Origin: Geobacter sp.
GTDB taxonomy: Bacteria; Desulfobacterota; Desulfuromonadia; Geobacterales; Pseudopelobacteraceae
DNA length: 64,000 bases
Assembly (NCBI GenBank): GCA_003574895.1
Contig: PJFB01000005.1
Coordinates: 205,310 to 269,309 of the forward strand
Direction: 5' to 3'
Positions 33,874 to 42,689 of the stretch are shown here, piece by piece (the first letter of the stretch is position 1; every line of letters begins with the position of its first letter). Both the position numbers and the translations under genes were made by a program. Below the pieces are notes generated by a model. That model did no database searches and was not told where the DNA came from. It saw only the letters and a list, made by a program, of their open reading frames with translations.

Positions 33874-35166
33874 TTGCCTTTGCAACTTGGTCGTATTGCA
33901 TATGTACTATTCTCCCTCGGGCTCATCCTCTTAACATCTTCCGTGGCTCCAGCGAGTGAATTCCGCGTTGTTTCCGACACGATCTTGCGCACCTTTGAAC
34001 GGGATGCCGGCAATGGCAAGAAGCTCAAGGCGTTCCCGGCCTACGAATACCTCCAGCTCGATTACGGCAGCCTGAGGGACAACGGCCTGTCCCTCCACGC
34101 CTACGGCTGGGAACGAGTCAATTTGCGCGACAATTACAATAAGGACGATTCCGAGGGCGAACTCCTTTACGCCTATCTTCAGTATGTCCCACCCAGCCGG
34201 AATTACCAAGTGCGCGCCGGTCGCCAGTATATTTTCGAAGGCGTGGCGCGGGACAGTATCGATGGCATTTACGGAAAAGCATTTCTGCTTCCATCGGTCA
34301 ATGTCGCTGCCTATGCCGGTTATCCGACAGCCCTTGAAAGCACAGACGGGTTGAGTGGTGATCTCATTTATGGGGGAAAGATCACCCATTCCAGGCCCGA
34401 TCTTTACGATGTTGGGATATCCTACAAATATATTGCCAATAAAGATTCCCGTGATGAGGAAACCCTTGGCAGCGATCTCTCGGTGCTTTTTCCCCGCAAC
34501 GTCTCGCTGTTCGGCCATTCCGCCTACAATCTGGTGAATAGCGGCTGGGGGGAGCATTCCTACGAACTGCGCCTCCCCAGGGGGCAATTTGAAGTCAGAC
34601 CGTTCTTCCAGCATTTCCGGTATGACGACTATTTCAATAGCCGGAGCAACAGCGCCAATCCTTTCCGTTTCCTGCAGGGGACCGGCAATGCCATGACCGT
34701 GGTCGGCACCGAGGCTTACTACTACCCTGCTGAAAACTGGGAGTTTGCCCTCCGTATCAAAAACTATGATTATGATAAACGATTTGGCACATCCCAGTTC
34801 TATACCCTTCTCACCATATGGAAATGGAAGATTCTCTCCGAGGTCGGTGCCGAGCTTGGCCGCATGCAGGGGCACGAGGCGGAGAACAGGTATTTCCTCA
34901 CCAGGGGGTATGTCTATTGGAACCTTGCCAAGGGATTTGTGACCAGCGATGTGATGTATGTGAATTACGATGAGGCGATCTACAAAAAAAACGGGGCATT
35001 ATTCGCTTCCATAGGTGGCGGCAGCAAGTTCTTTAATGACACTCTCAGCGTAAAGCTGTCGTTTGACTACAGCAACGATGCTTATTTTGACGAGGATTTC
35101 CGCACCATGCTTAAAATAAGTTATCTTCTGGACAAAACATTCACCAGCCGGCCAAAGAAAGACTAG
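33874..35166 (+). CDS. extB: ExtB-like outer-membrane porin of an electron conduit
   Basis: The 430-residue protein has a signal peptide ending APASE and long runs of alternating Tyr/Phe/polar residues typical of a barrel of about 20 strands. The start is TTG behind AAGGAGAGG, 22 bases after the cytochrome gene. Gene order predicts that it sheathes the multihaem cytochromes through the outer membrane. It is unrelated at a glance to the OmbB pair at the left end. Confidence 0.75.
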   Translation: MPLQLGRIAYVLFSLGLILLTSSVAPASEFRVVSDTILRTFERDAGNGKKLKAFPAYEYLQLDYGSLRDNGLSLHAYGWERVNLRDNYNKDDSEGELLYAYLQYVPPSRNYQVRAGRQYIFEGVARDSIDGIYGKAFLLPSVNVAAYAGYPTALESTDGLSGDLIYGGKITHSRPDLYDVGISYKYIANKDSRDEETLGSDLSVLFPRNVSLFGHSAYNLVNSGWGEHSYELRLPRGQFEVRPFFQHFRYDDYFNSRSNSANPFRFLQGTGNAMTVVGTEAYYYPAENWEFALRIKNYDYDKRFGTSQFYTLLTIWKWKILSEVGAELGRMQGHEAENRYFLTRGYVYWNLAKGFVTSDVMYVNYDEAIYKKNGALFASIGGGSKFFNDTLSVKLSFDYSNDAYFDEDFRTMLKISYLLDKTFTSRPKKD

Positions 35167-35200
35167 TTATCGGCAAGCGGCGTTTAAACGGAGCAATTGC

Positions 35201-35671
35201 GTGAAATTCATCAGATATGCAGCGTTTCTGCTGGTAGCCTCTTTGCTGGGGCTTTTGCTGTCATGCGCGGCACGCAGCGGCTATCGGCTGCCCGTAGCCC
35301 ACCCACAGATTTTCGAACTGGGGGAGAAAAGGGAGTTCTGTACCAAATGCCATGGCTACAACAAAAAACCGATTGATTTCGAACGCTACAACCACACGGC
35401 ATTATTTACGGAATCGCATCGTTTGGTGGCTTATCAGGACGAGGGGGTCTGTTCGATCTGTCATGCCCAGAGCTTTTGCAACAACTGCCATGCCACCCGC
35501 GTTGAGCTAAAACCGTCTCTGCAAGACGAGACTGGAAATTACCGTCGGATACAACACCGCGGGGATTACCTTGCCAGGCACCGGATTGAAGGGAGGATAG
35601 ATCCCTCATCATGTTTCCGCTGTCATGGTAGTCCAAAATCTAGCAAGACCTGTCAATCCTGCCATGGTTAG
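35201..35671 (+). CDS. extC: ExtC-like five-haem lipoprotein cytochrome c
   Basis: The 156-residue protein has a lipoprotein signal with lipobox LLSC (Cys22) and five CxxCH motifs (CTKCH, CSICH, CNNCH, CFRCH, CQSCH), the last at the very C-terminus. The start is GTG, behind CGGAG. Size and haem number fit ExtC. It lies between the porin and the larger lipoprotein cytochrome. Confidence 0.77.
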   Translation: MKFIRYAAFLLVASLLGLLLSCAARSGYRLPVAHPQIFELGEKREFCTKCHGYNKKPIDFERYNHTALFTESHRLVAYQDEGVCSICHAQSFCNNCHATRVELKPSLQDETGNYRRIQHRGDYLARHRIEGRIDPSSCFRCHGSPKSSKTCQSCHG

Positions 35672-35691
35672 CTTGTTGAGGTTATAAGGTA

Positions 35692-36924
35692 ATGGATAAT
35701 AGATATTTGAAATGGCGGTTGACGGCCATAGTGCTTTGCCTGCTGGTCTTGGGCGGTTGCCAGGGCTCAGGCAATCCGGATGCGCCGCTTTCCACTTCAG
35801 CCCATGAGGTTGGCTGGCGATTGATGCACGATTCCGAAGCGCAGAAGGATATCGTGAACTGTCAGGTTTGTCATGGTGCCGATTTTACCGGGAATGGCAC
35901 GGTACCGTCCTGCTTTGGCTGCCATTTGGGTGGACCGCCATTCTTCATCCATCCTGCCAGCTTGAACACTGCTTTGCCCTGGAAACATCCGATGAATCAC
36001 GGCTCGGCAGCCAGGGCGAACATCAAGGGATGCCAGGGGTGCCACGGCCATCCTGGCGGCCCGGGCAGCAATCCCGCCTTTGACACCGCCATCCGCGGTC
36101 TGGAAAAGGGGTGTGAAAGCGCTGTCGGTTGCCATAACAATACGGACATGGTCAACTTGTTCAACAACGGCCACAACCCTGGCGCGGCCCACCCATCCTT
36201 TGATCCCAAAAACCTGTCCAAACAGGACCGCAGGCACTGGTATGGCGAGAACATTGCCTATCGCGATTCGAGCGATTCGCCGATGAAGAACTATGTCGTC
36301 AGCCACTTTGACGCAGGCAACAAGAGTGTTGCCTGTGCCCTGTGCCACGGGGCCAACCTCAAGGGGCGTGCCGAGGGAGGCGTTGGGCCGGCCTGCACCG
36401 ATTGCCATGTCCTTGACCCGATCTCATACCCTTCCCGCTGCGTTTCCTGCCATGGGCCGCTGCCTGGGCAGGGGCTGACCGGACCGCCGCTCAAGCCGCT
36501 GCAGCTGGCAACCCTGGCTGGCCGGACCGATTTTTACCTCAATCCGGTTTTTCAGACCTTCACCAGTGAGCTTACCGGCAGGATGAGGCGCGATCCCACA
36601 TACGTCAAAGTCAATCCGACCAACAGCAATAGCGGCTACTATTTTGAACCCGATGTGTTCACCAGTTTTACGTCCGCAGCGCACCTTTCCCGCCGGTCCA
36701 GCCATTTGCATCACGACTCGCTTTCCTGTGCAGACCGCCAGGACAACACAACCTGCAGTGTCTGCCACAATGACCAGAACAACACGACCAGGCACCACAA
36801 TCTTCTGTTTTCCAAGTCATTGGGCTGTGCCAACTGTCATCTGGTTTCAGGAGGCAGTGGCGGCTTTTCCTTGGGCAATTACAGAAATTGCCGAGACTGC
36901 CACCTGGAATTTTTCTGTCCATGA
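35692..36924 (+). CDS. extD: ExtD-like multihaem lipoprotein cytochrome c
   Basis: The 410-residue protein has lipobox LGGC (Cys23), nine CxxCH motifs and a CESAVGCH sequence (C-x5-CH, 36112-36135) where a tenth haem might be held. Many extra histidines, for example in HLHHDSLSC, could serve as distal ligands. It is the last gene of the conduit, 20 bases after the five-haem gene. Surface location is inferred from the lipobox and the family. Confidence 0.75.
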   Translation: MDNRYLKWRLTAIVLCLLVLGGCQGSGNPDAPLSTSAHEVGWRLMHDSEAQKDIVNCQVCHGADFTGNGTVPSCFGCHLGGPPFFIHPASLNTALPWKHPMNHGSAARANIKGCQGCHGHPGGPGSNPAFDTAIRGLEKGCESAVGCHNNTDMVNLFNNGHNPGAAHPSFDPKNLSKQDRRHWYGENIAYRDSSDSPMKNYVVSHFDAGNKSVACALCHGANLKGRAEGGVGPACTDCHVLDPISYPSRCVSCHGPLPGQGLTGPPLKPLQLATLAGRTDFYLNPVFQTFTSELTGRMRRDPTYVKVNPTNSNSGYYFEPDVFTSFTSAAHLSRRSSHLHHDSLSCADRQDNTTCSVCHNDQNNTTRHHNLLFSKSLGCANCHLVSGGSGGFSLGNYRNCRDCHLEFFCP

Positions 36925-36956
36925 TTTGAATGTTGGCGCCTTGCCAGCACCCGCCT

Positions 36957-37922
36957 TCAAATGGCATCTCCGGAAATGGTAATCAGCGACACGACCAGGC
37001 TGCGGCCTTCGGAGTTGTTTATTATATCGAGCGTCACTTCACGGGTGTCGCCGGCGGTCTGGCGCCGCTTGATTCCCATTCGGTCTATGGTCAGCGTCTC
37101 TTTGCTGAACCAAAGATGTTCCTCGGGGTGTCCAAGTACGTCCAAAACAACGCCCAGATAGGCCTCCAGCATATGATCGTCACCGCCGATCTCCAGCAAA
37201 TCGGACTCGATCCGGGCGAGCTGTTTTTCTACTCTCGCCACATCCATGCGTTCGTCACCTAAAGCCTCATCAAACCCCCATCCTCCCCGTTGCAAGAGAT
37301 TTAGCTTGGACTGAAGCAGCATGCGGTAGCGTTCAAGTTTCTCCCGTTCCGTTTTCATGATGGTAATGCGCCTGAGAGCAAGGCTGAGGAGGTTGTCGTA
37401 AGCTCGTTTTTGGAGCAGTCGGCGGGTCTCTTTTTCGCTTGCCGCAAGATCGAATAGTCGATGGGCCTCGAAACTGACAGCAACCTGTGGAACATCGTGC
37501 AGAACAATGTCGCCGGAAAGCGCAGCACCGATAAAGACAGACTCGTGTTTTTCCATGGCCAGCATTGCTCTTATCAGGGGCACAGTGCCGGTATTTTGGT
37601 GCCGGAAATCGGCCAGGTTACGGTCGCTGTTCAGAATTTTCCTCATATCCGCCTTGGAGATGAAAAACGTGCGTAGCTTGGGATCTGTGTCATAGCTGCC
37701 GGGCTTCACAACGATGGCCGGCGCCATGCCTTCAGCCAGCATCACCACGTGATCCATGGCCCTGATCACCGCCGGCCTCAGCTTCTTCTTGTAACCGGAA
37801 ACGGCGCGAATCCAGGGATCGGTGCCGTCGACGGCACGCTCTATCGCGGCTTTGACCAAAGATTCGGGGTGTTTGCCTGCTATGGTGTCGCTGCGGAATA
37901 TGGACTGGAAAAATCTCAGCAT
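36957..37922 (-). CDS. Conserved hypothetical protein, soluble, family not recognised
   Basis: From the ATG ending at 37922 the protein has 321 residues. It has no signal peptide or membrane helix. The middle is rich in charged helices (about residues 165-240, with the EREKLERYRMLLQSKLNLLQ stretch probably a coiled coil), and the C-terminus looks like a beta-rich domain. The gene starts eight bases after the stop codon of the HAD gene, so the two form an operon. There is no strong ribosome site, consistent with coupling to the upstream gene. Confidence 0.6.
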   Translation of the reverse strand: MLRFFQSIFRSDTIAGKHPESLVKAAIERAVDGTDPWIRAVSGYKKKLRPAVIRAMDHVVMLAEGMAPAIVVKPGSYDTDPKLRTFFISKADMRKILNSDRNLADFRHQNTGTVPLIRAMLAMEKHESVFIGAALSGDIVLHDVPQVAVSFEAHRLFDLAASEKETRRLLQKRAYDNLLSLALRRITIMKTEREKLERYRMLLQSKLNLLQRGGWGFDEALGDERMDVARVEKQLARIESDLLEIGGDDHMLEAYLGVVLDVLGHPEEHLWFSKETLTIDRMGIKRRQTAGDTREVTLDIINNSEGRSLVVSLITISGDAI

Positions 37923-37930
37923 TACTGAGA

Positions 37931-38566
37931 TTAATAAGGAGCAGGAATGGGTACGGAGTACGCAAGCTTTTCGGCCAGATCCTCCAGGGTGGATACTGCG
38001 AGGTCGGCCAGTTCCGGCCAACGGAAGGCGCCGCTGCGGTCCACATGGATGGTGGCAGTGCCGGCGGCACGTCCCACCTGCAGGTCGAACAGGTAGTCGC
38101 CCACCATTACCGAATCGTCCGGTGCGCCACCCCAGGAAGCGAGCAGTTTTTCGATCCCTTCAGGATGGGGTTTGGGTGCGGCTTCATCCCGGCCGAGGAT
38201 GGCCTCGGATGTGAAGTACCCCTTAAGGCCGATCTGGCCGAGGGTGTGGATGGCAATCTCCCGTGTATTGCGGGTAAGGATGCCGACGAGGGCGTCACGT
38301 CTGAGCAATTGATCAAGCAGTTGTCCGGCCCCTGGAGCGGCTGCCGTCTTGGCGGACAGATCATATTCGATCTCCATCAGGCGGGCATGCTTGGCCGCTG
38401 CTTCTACCGGCGGCAGGGAGGCGAGAAACTGGAGGATGTCGGGGTCGGTATCGGCCATGCCGAGTGCGGTGCGGATGGCGGCAAAATCGTGTACCGGGAG
38501 AGTGAGGGTTCCATCCAGATCGAATATCCAGCAGCGCCGGGAGAGTATGTGGTGATGAAAATCCAT
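37931..38566 (-). CDS. HAD-superfamily phosphatase (phosphoglycolate phosphatase-like)
   Basis: The protein (211 residues from the ATG ending at 38566; a GTG two codons upstream is possible) has all HAD motifs: FDLDGTLT (nucleophile Asp), the LTRNT motif II, Lys in APKPHPEGI and the acidic GDYLFDL. An alpha-helical cap lies between motifs I and II, as in subclass IA. The substrate is unknown. It is the first gene of a two-gene operon with a hypothetical protein. Confidence 0.85.
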   Translation of the reverse strand: MDFHHHILSRRCWIFDLDGTLTLPVHDFAAIRTALGMADTDPDILQFLASLPPVEAAAKHARLMEIEYDLSAKTAAAPGAGQLLDQLLRRDALVGILTRNTREIAIHTLGQIGLKGYFTSEAILGRDEAAPKPHPEGIEKLLASWGGAPDDSVMVGDYLFDLQVGRAAGTATIHVDRSGAFRWPELADLAVSTLEDLAEKLAYSVPIPAPY

Positions 38567-38748
38567 ATTCACACAATACCCCTTTTTCCGAGTTCCGGCA
38601 ACGACCGACTGGGGCCGTCATCATCGGTTGCGGCATGGCAATTTGTCAATGGCGTTGCTTGCGCCGCTTTACAAACGGTTTGCTGAAGAACTGAAAAAAG
38701 TATGCTACAGTTCCTGCAACCAAATACTATGGGTCTGAGAGGAGTTTC

Positions 38749-39750
38749 ATGGATCTGGACGACATTATCAAAAAATCACGCAACGCCGGGCAATTCTCCC
38801 GTGAAGAAGTGGTGGCGCTGCTGGCGCTGCCGCCAAACTCACTTGAAACCTACATGGTTATGGCAGAGGCGTCGCGGATATCGAGGGAGGTGAGCGGAAA
38901 CCGGGCCGAGATCCATGCCCAGCTTGCCGTCAATTTGGCCCCATGCCCCAAGGATTGCCTGTTCTGTTCATTTGCGGTGGTCAACAACATTTTCCGGACC
39001 GCCACGATTACCGCTCCCGAGGAGGCTGCCAAGCAGGCGCGGCAGTTCGAGGAAGACGGTGCCAATGCGATTTACCTCATGGCGACCGCCACTTTCGATC
39101 CGGGGCAATACCTGGAGATATCCAGGGAGGTCCGACAAAATCTGCATCCCGAGACAATGATGATCGCCAATGTGGGAGACGAGTATGCCGTTAACGCGCA
39201 GGCGCTTGTTGCTGCCGGTTATCAAGGTGTTTATCATGCCCTCCGCCTGCGGGAGGGGGTTGACACAAAGATCGGCCCCGATCGCAGGCTCGAAAGCATC
39301 AAGGCTTTTCAGGAAGCAGGTTTGACGGTTGGTACCTGTGTAGAGCCGATTGGCCCCGAACACGGTAATGAAGAACTGGCTGATTTGATCCTGTTCACCG
39401 CCTCCATCGCTCCCGCTTTCAGCGGGGCTGCGCGTCGCATCCCAATTCCTGGGACTGCCATGGCACAGCGTGGGATGATCTCGGAGCTGCGGATGGCCCA
39501 GATCGTGGCGGTCACCCGACTTGTCGTGCCACGCAGCGTCAAGGGCAACTGCTCCCACGAACCCGGCACGGTCCCGATTCTGGGGAGCGCCAACCTGCTC
39601 TGGGCCGAGGTGGGCGCCAATCCGCGCGACATCAGGGAAAAGACCGAGGAAGGGCGGGGACATTCCGTTCCGGCCATCAGGCAGTTATTCAGGGAAATAG
39701 AGTGGGAAACGCTGGATGGCCCATCCTGTTTTTTTGCCAAAGGGCCATAG
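38749..39750 (+). CDS. BioB-like radical SAM protein of unknown substrate
   Basis: The 333-residue protein has the radical SAM cluster C66-x3-C70-x2-C73 (PCPKDCLFC), a GxIxGxxE-like GTCVEPIGPEHGNE region and a C-terminal half recalling the biotin/thiamine-synthesis-associated domain. The canonical BioB auxiliary 2Fe-2S ligands are not evident, so true biotin synthase activity is doubtful; HydE/PylB-type isomerase or another chemistry is equally possible. It stands alone, ahead of a strong terminator. Confidence 0.7.
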   Translation: MDLDDIIKKSRNAGQFSREEVVALLALPPNSLETYMVMAEASRISREVSGNRAEIHAQLAVNLAPCPKDCLFCSFAVVNNIFRTATITAPEEAAKQARQFEEDGANAIYLMATATFDPGQYLEISREVRQNLHPETMMIANVGDEYAVNAQALVAAGYQGVYHALRLREGVDTKIGPDRRLESIKAFQEAGLTVGTCVEPIGPEHGNEELADLILFTASIAPAFSGAARRIPIPGTAMAQRGMISELRMAQIVAVTRLVVPRSVKGNCSHEPGTVPILGSANLLWAEVGANPRDIREKTEEGRGHSVPAIRQLFREIEWETLDGPSCFFAKGP

Positions 39751-39758
39751 TCGAATAC

Positions 39759-39789
39759 ATGGCGGCATGGACAACTGTCCTGCCGCCAT
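39759..39789. terminator. Bidirectional terminator between the radical SAM gene and the chemoreceptor
   Basis: ATGGCGGCA and TGCCGCCAT flank an inner GGAC/GTCC stem with one bulged base. Confidence 0.78.
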
Positions 39790-39794
39790 GTTTG

Positions 39795-41432
39795 CTACAC
39801 CGACAGTTTGAATTGGTTTACAATCCGTTGCAAATTTTCAGCAAGGTCGGACAATTGTGATGCGGCGTTAGCCGATTCATGCGCCCCATTGGATGTATTC
39901 TGGACGACCTGGGTAATCTGCTGGATATTGGTACTTATTTCGCTGGTAGTTGCGGTTTGCTGTTCAGCGGCAGTGGCAATCTGGCTGATCTGCATGGTGA
40001 CGGCATTAACCTGTTCGATGATTTCCTTCAATGCCTGGCCGGATTTGAATGCTTCACTGGTCCCGCGTTCAACCTCCTTGACGCCCTCATCCATCGCTGA
40101 AACCGCTCCCCTGGTTTCGGACTGGATCGCCTTGATCATCTCTCCAATCTCACGGGTCGCTTTAGTGGTCCTTTCTGCGAGCGCCCGTACTTCATCCGCG
40201 ACAACCGCGAATCCCCGCCCCTGTTCCCCTGCTCTTGCTGCTTCTATGGCGGCATTCAGCGCCAGCAGGTTGGTTTGATCGGCAATATCTTCGATGGTTC
40301 CGATGATCTCGCCGATCTGATCGCTACGCGCCCCCAGTTGATCCACAGTATGGGCAGTCACCTTGACTCTTTCAGAGATACGATTCATGACCTCTACGGT
40401 TGAATTGACCACTACCGCACCGTTTTGGGCTGTATCGCTGGCCTTTTTGCCGCCTTCTGCCGCATATTGGCAATTTTGCGCGATCTCGCTGGAGGTTGCC
40501 GCCATCTCTTCGCCTGCCGTTGCCACGGTGCCGACCTGTGCCGCCACTTCCTCTGCTCCGGTGGCCATCTGCTCCGCCGTATCATTTAGCTGCCTGGAAG
40601 AAGAGGCCACTTTCAGGGAAGTGTCACTGACTTGGGATATTATGCTATTAAGGCTTTCTATCATCGTAGCGAACGACCGTGCCAGTTGTCCAACTTCATC
40701 CTTGGAGTCTGCCGCGACGGTTACTCTCAAGTTTCCCTGAGCCACCTGTTGTGCCTGACTGGCAAGTTCAACCAAAGGACGACTGATGATACGAGCCATG
40801 AATAATCCAAGGACAACGGCCAATATCATGCCTATTATGGTGAATACAATGCATTCGTTTACTGCCGAATTTCCGTTTTGATGACCCTCTTCAGCATCCA
40901 TCTTGGCTGAATCGGCTTTCATTTGCTTCAGTTTTTCCAGGGCTGAGTTGACCGAATCACCGACCGCCTTATAGCCATCACTGCGGAGCATGGCAAAGGC
41001 GTCACTCTGCTTATCGGCCAAGGCTAAATTCAGAACCTTGTCTTCCCATGCGGCACAAGCTTTCAAGTCATCCAGGAGCTTGACATATATTACCCGTTGC
41101 TCTGGTTTGCGGACCATTTTATCCACTTTGGCAAGGTCTTCCTCGACCTTTTTGTGGGTCTCCCTGGCCGAATCGACGTTTTTCCTGATGGCGTCGGCAT
41201 CCTGGATGAGTAGGGCGTTTCTGATAAAAACTCTTATTTGCTGGAAATGAATCTCGGCATCGCCAAGATATTGGATCGGCAACACGTTGAATTGATAAAG
41301 CTCATCGCTGACCACGATACTTTTTCTGATGTTCAACGTTCCTATGGTTCCGATTATCCCAGCTATAATGGCAACCAGGACAAACCCGACCAAAAGCTTA
41401 ACAGCGATTTTCAGATCAAGGAACCATTTCAT
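39795..41432 (-). CDS. Methyl-accepting chemotaxis protein
   Basis: The 545-residue receptor has an N-terminal membrane helix (residues about 8-30), a periplasmic four-helix-bundle sensor (to about 190), a second helix ([18 protein letters not shown]), a HAMP domain beginning at [12 protein letters not shown], and a long cytoplasmic signalling domain with the conserved hairpin [20 protein letters not shown]. The C-terminus lacks a CheB/CheR-binding pentapeptide. No che genes are adjacent. The ligand is unknown. The ribosome site is a weak G-run before the ATG. Confidence 0.93.
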   Translation of the reverse strand: MKWFLDLKIAVKLLVGFVLVAIIAGIIGTIGTLNIRKSIVVSDELYQFNVLPIQYLGDAEIHFQQIRVFIRNALLIQDADAIRKNVDSARETHKKVEEDLAKVDKMVRKPEQRVIYVKLLDDLKACAAWEDKVLNLALADKQSDAFAMLRSDGYKAVGDSVNSALEKLKQMKADSAKMDAEEGHQNGNSAVNECIVFTIIGMILAVVLGLFMARIISRPLVELASQAQQVAQGNLRVTVAADSKDEVGQLARSFATMIESLNSIISQVSDTSLKVASSSRQLNDTAEQMATGAEEVAAQVGTVATAGEEMAATSSEIAQNCQYAAEGGKKASDTAQNGAVVVNSTVEVMNRISERVKVTAHTVDQLGARSDQIGEIIGTIEDIADQTNLLALNAAIEAARAGEQGRGFAVVADEVRALAERTTKATREIGEMIKAIQSETRGAVSAMDEGVKEVERGTSEAFKSGQALKEIIEQVNAVTMQISQIATAAEQQTATTSEISTNIQQITQVVQNTSNGAHESANAASQLSDLAENLQRIVNQFKLSV

Positions 41433-41665
41433 AGGCGCCCCCCCCAGTTCTTGGTATGATTTGCTAAAATACTAACAGATTCTTTTGAAGGATCAATCCG
41501 TTATGATTTTTTGTCGCGGAAATACAAGATCAGGCGAATTTTGAATGACGAGCTGTGCTAGCTGGCCAGCTGGGAGGGAAGAGGTACGACAGATGTTTTT
41601 CATGTGTGGGGATGGTATGGTTTCTGTTCGCAGTTGACGAAAGAATGCTGATTTCTGCAGCAAGT

Positions 41666-41962
41666 TTAAAGTTTTTCCTGCACGCTTCTCAGTTTGTCTT
41701 CCATGGTCTGGTTCCGGTCTGTCCTGGTACCCAGCTTGATGGTCGTGGTGATGCGCGGCGCACCCATCTCGTGCACAACCTCATGACAACGCTTTACCGC
41801 GGCAAAAACAGCATCCCACTCCCCCTCGATATTAGTGCCGTACGAATGGAGCGAGCTCTTCAGCCCGGCGGCGGCAATAACCTTTTCACACGCGGCTATA
41901 TACTGAGAGAGCGATACTCCGACACCAATTGGAACGATGCACAGGTCTATCAGGACTTTCAT
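41666..41962 (-). CDS. MTH1187/YqgV-type thiamine-binding protein
   Basis: The 98-residue protein begins MKVLIDLCIVPIGVGVSLS and contains SYGTNIEGEW and KCHE-like segments, matching the small ferredoxin-fold MTH1187 (DUF77) family known to bind thiamine or a related compound. AAGGGG precedes the ATG. No TPP riboswitch is visible in the 48-base gap to the next gene upstream. Confidence 0.82.
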   Translation of the reverse strand: MKVLIDLCIVPIGVGVSLSQYIAACEKVIAAAGLKSSLHSYGTNIEGEWDAVFAAVKRCHEVVHEMGAPRITTTIKLGTRTDRNQTMEDKLRSVQEKL

Positions 41963-42010
41963 TTTTCGATGCCCCTTTCGGAATTATATCGTGGCTGAAT
42001 CCAGTACGTG

Positions 42011-42661
42011 TCAAAATCCGAAGCGCAGGCCGAGAACGGCGTTGTGGCTGTAGTAATCCATCTTGAACTTTTTCCCGTTGGATTCGGTAAACTCTGGCCT
42101 GAGACTGCCGAAAAAGCGGTAGCCCAGGTCAATGCTCCAGTGTTTGGTCAAGGCGTAATCTATGCCCGTGCCGAACTGGTAGGCAAAGACGACATTCGAG
42201 CCGCTGGCAAGGGGTTCGCCGGTCACGATCAGATCGGACGCTTCCATGCGGGCGGCACCGAGGCCAACTCCCACATAGGGTGACCAACTCCTCTTGTCGT
42301 GGAAGACGCCGAAAAAGTTGACCAGCAGGCTGTCCGCCGTCACCTTGCCGCCACCGGTAAAGCTTCCATCTGTAAATTTCACGCGATCAAGCTGGTTGCT
42401 GCGGTGGGTGTATTCAAGCTCGATCCGTCCTTCTCCCACGGGATTACCCGGTTCGAAGTCCCAACCGATGACGGCGCTTTCCTGCAGGCCCGGCTTGTAG
42501 GTAAGCCCGAAATTCCCCTGGCTGTCGGTGCTCTTGGCCGACATCAGCGCGTTGCCGCCGAAAAAAGCCCCCACATAGGGTCCCGAATGCTGTGCCTTGG
42601 CCTGTCCGCAGAACAGGAGCGGCAGGCAAAGGGCGATCAAGATCTGGCAGGTTCGTTTCAT
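42011..42661 (-). CDS. Outer-membrane beta-barrel protein
   Basis: From the ATG ending at 42661 the protein has 216 residues, a signal peptide ending QAKA and eight or so strands, closing with NAVLGLRFGF. The pattern GPYVGAFFGGNAL, WSPYVGVGLGAARM and YRFFGS is usual for OmpA-like or opacity-type barrels. The role is unknown. It lies 28 bases after the Big_2 lipoprotein gene on the same strand, so the two surface proteins are probably co-expressed. Confidence 0.82.
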   Translation of the reverse strand: MKRTCQILIALCLPLLFCGQAKAQHSGPYVGAFFGGNALMSAKSTDSQGNFGLTYKPGLQESAVIGWDFEPGNPVGEGRIELEYTHRSNQLDRVKFTDGSFTGGGKVTADSLLVNFFGVFHDKRSWSPYVGVGLGAARMEASDLIVTGEPLASGSNVVFAYQFGTGIDYALTKHWSIDLGYRFFGSLRPEFTESNGKKFKMDYYSHNAVLGLRFGF

Positions 42662-42689
42662 GTAATCCCTTCCTGGCATTGATAGAAAA

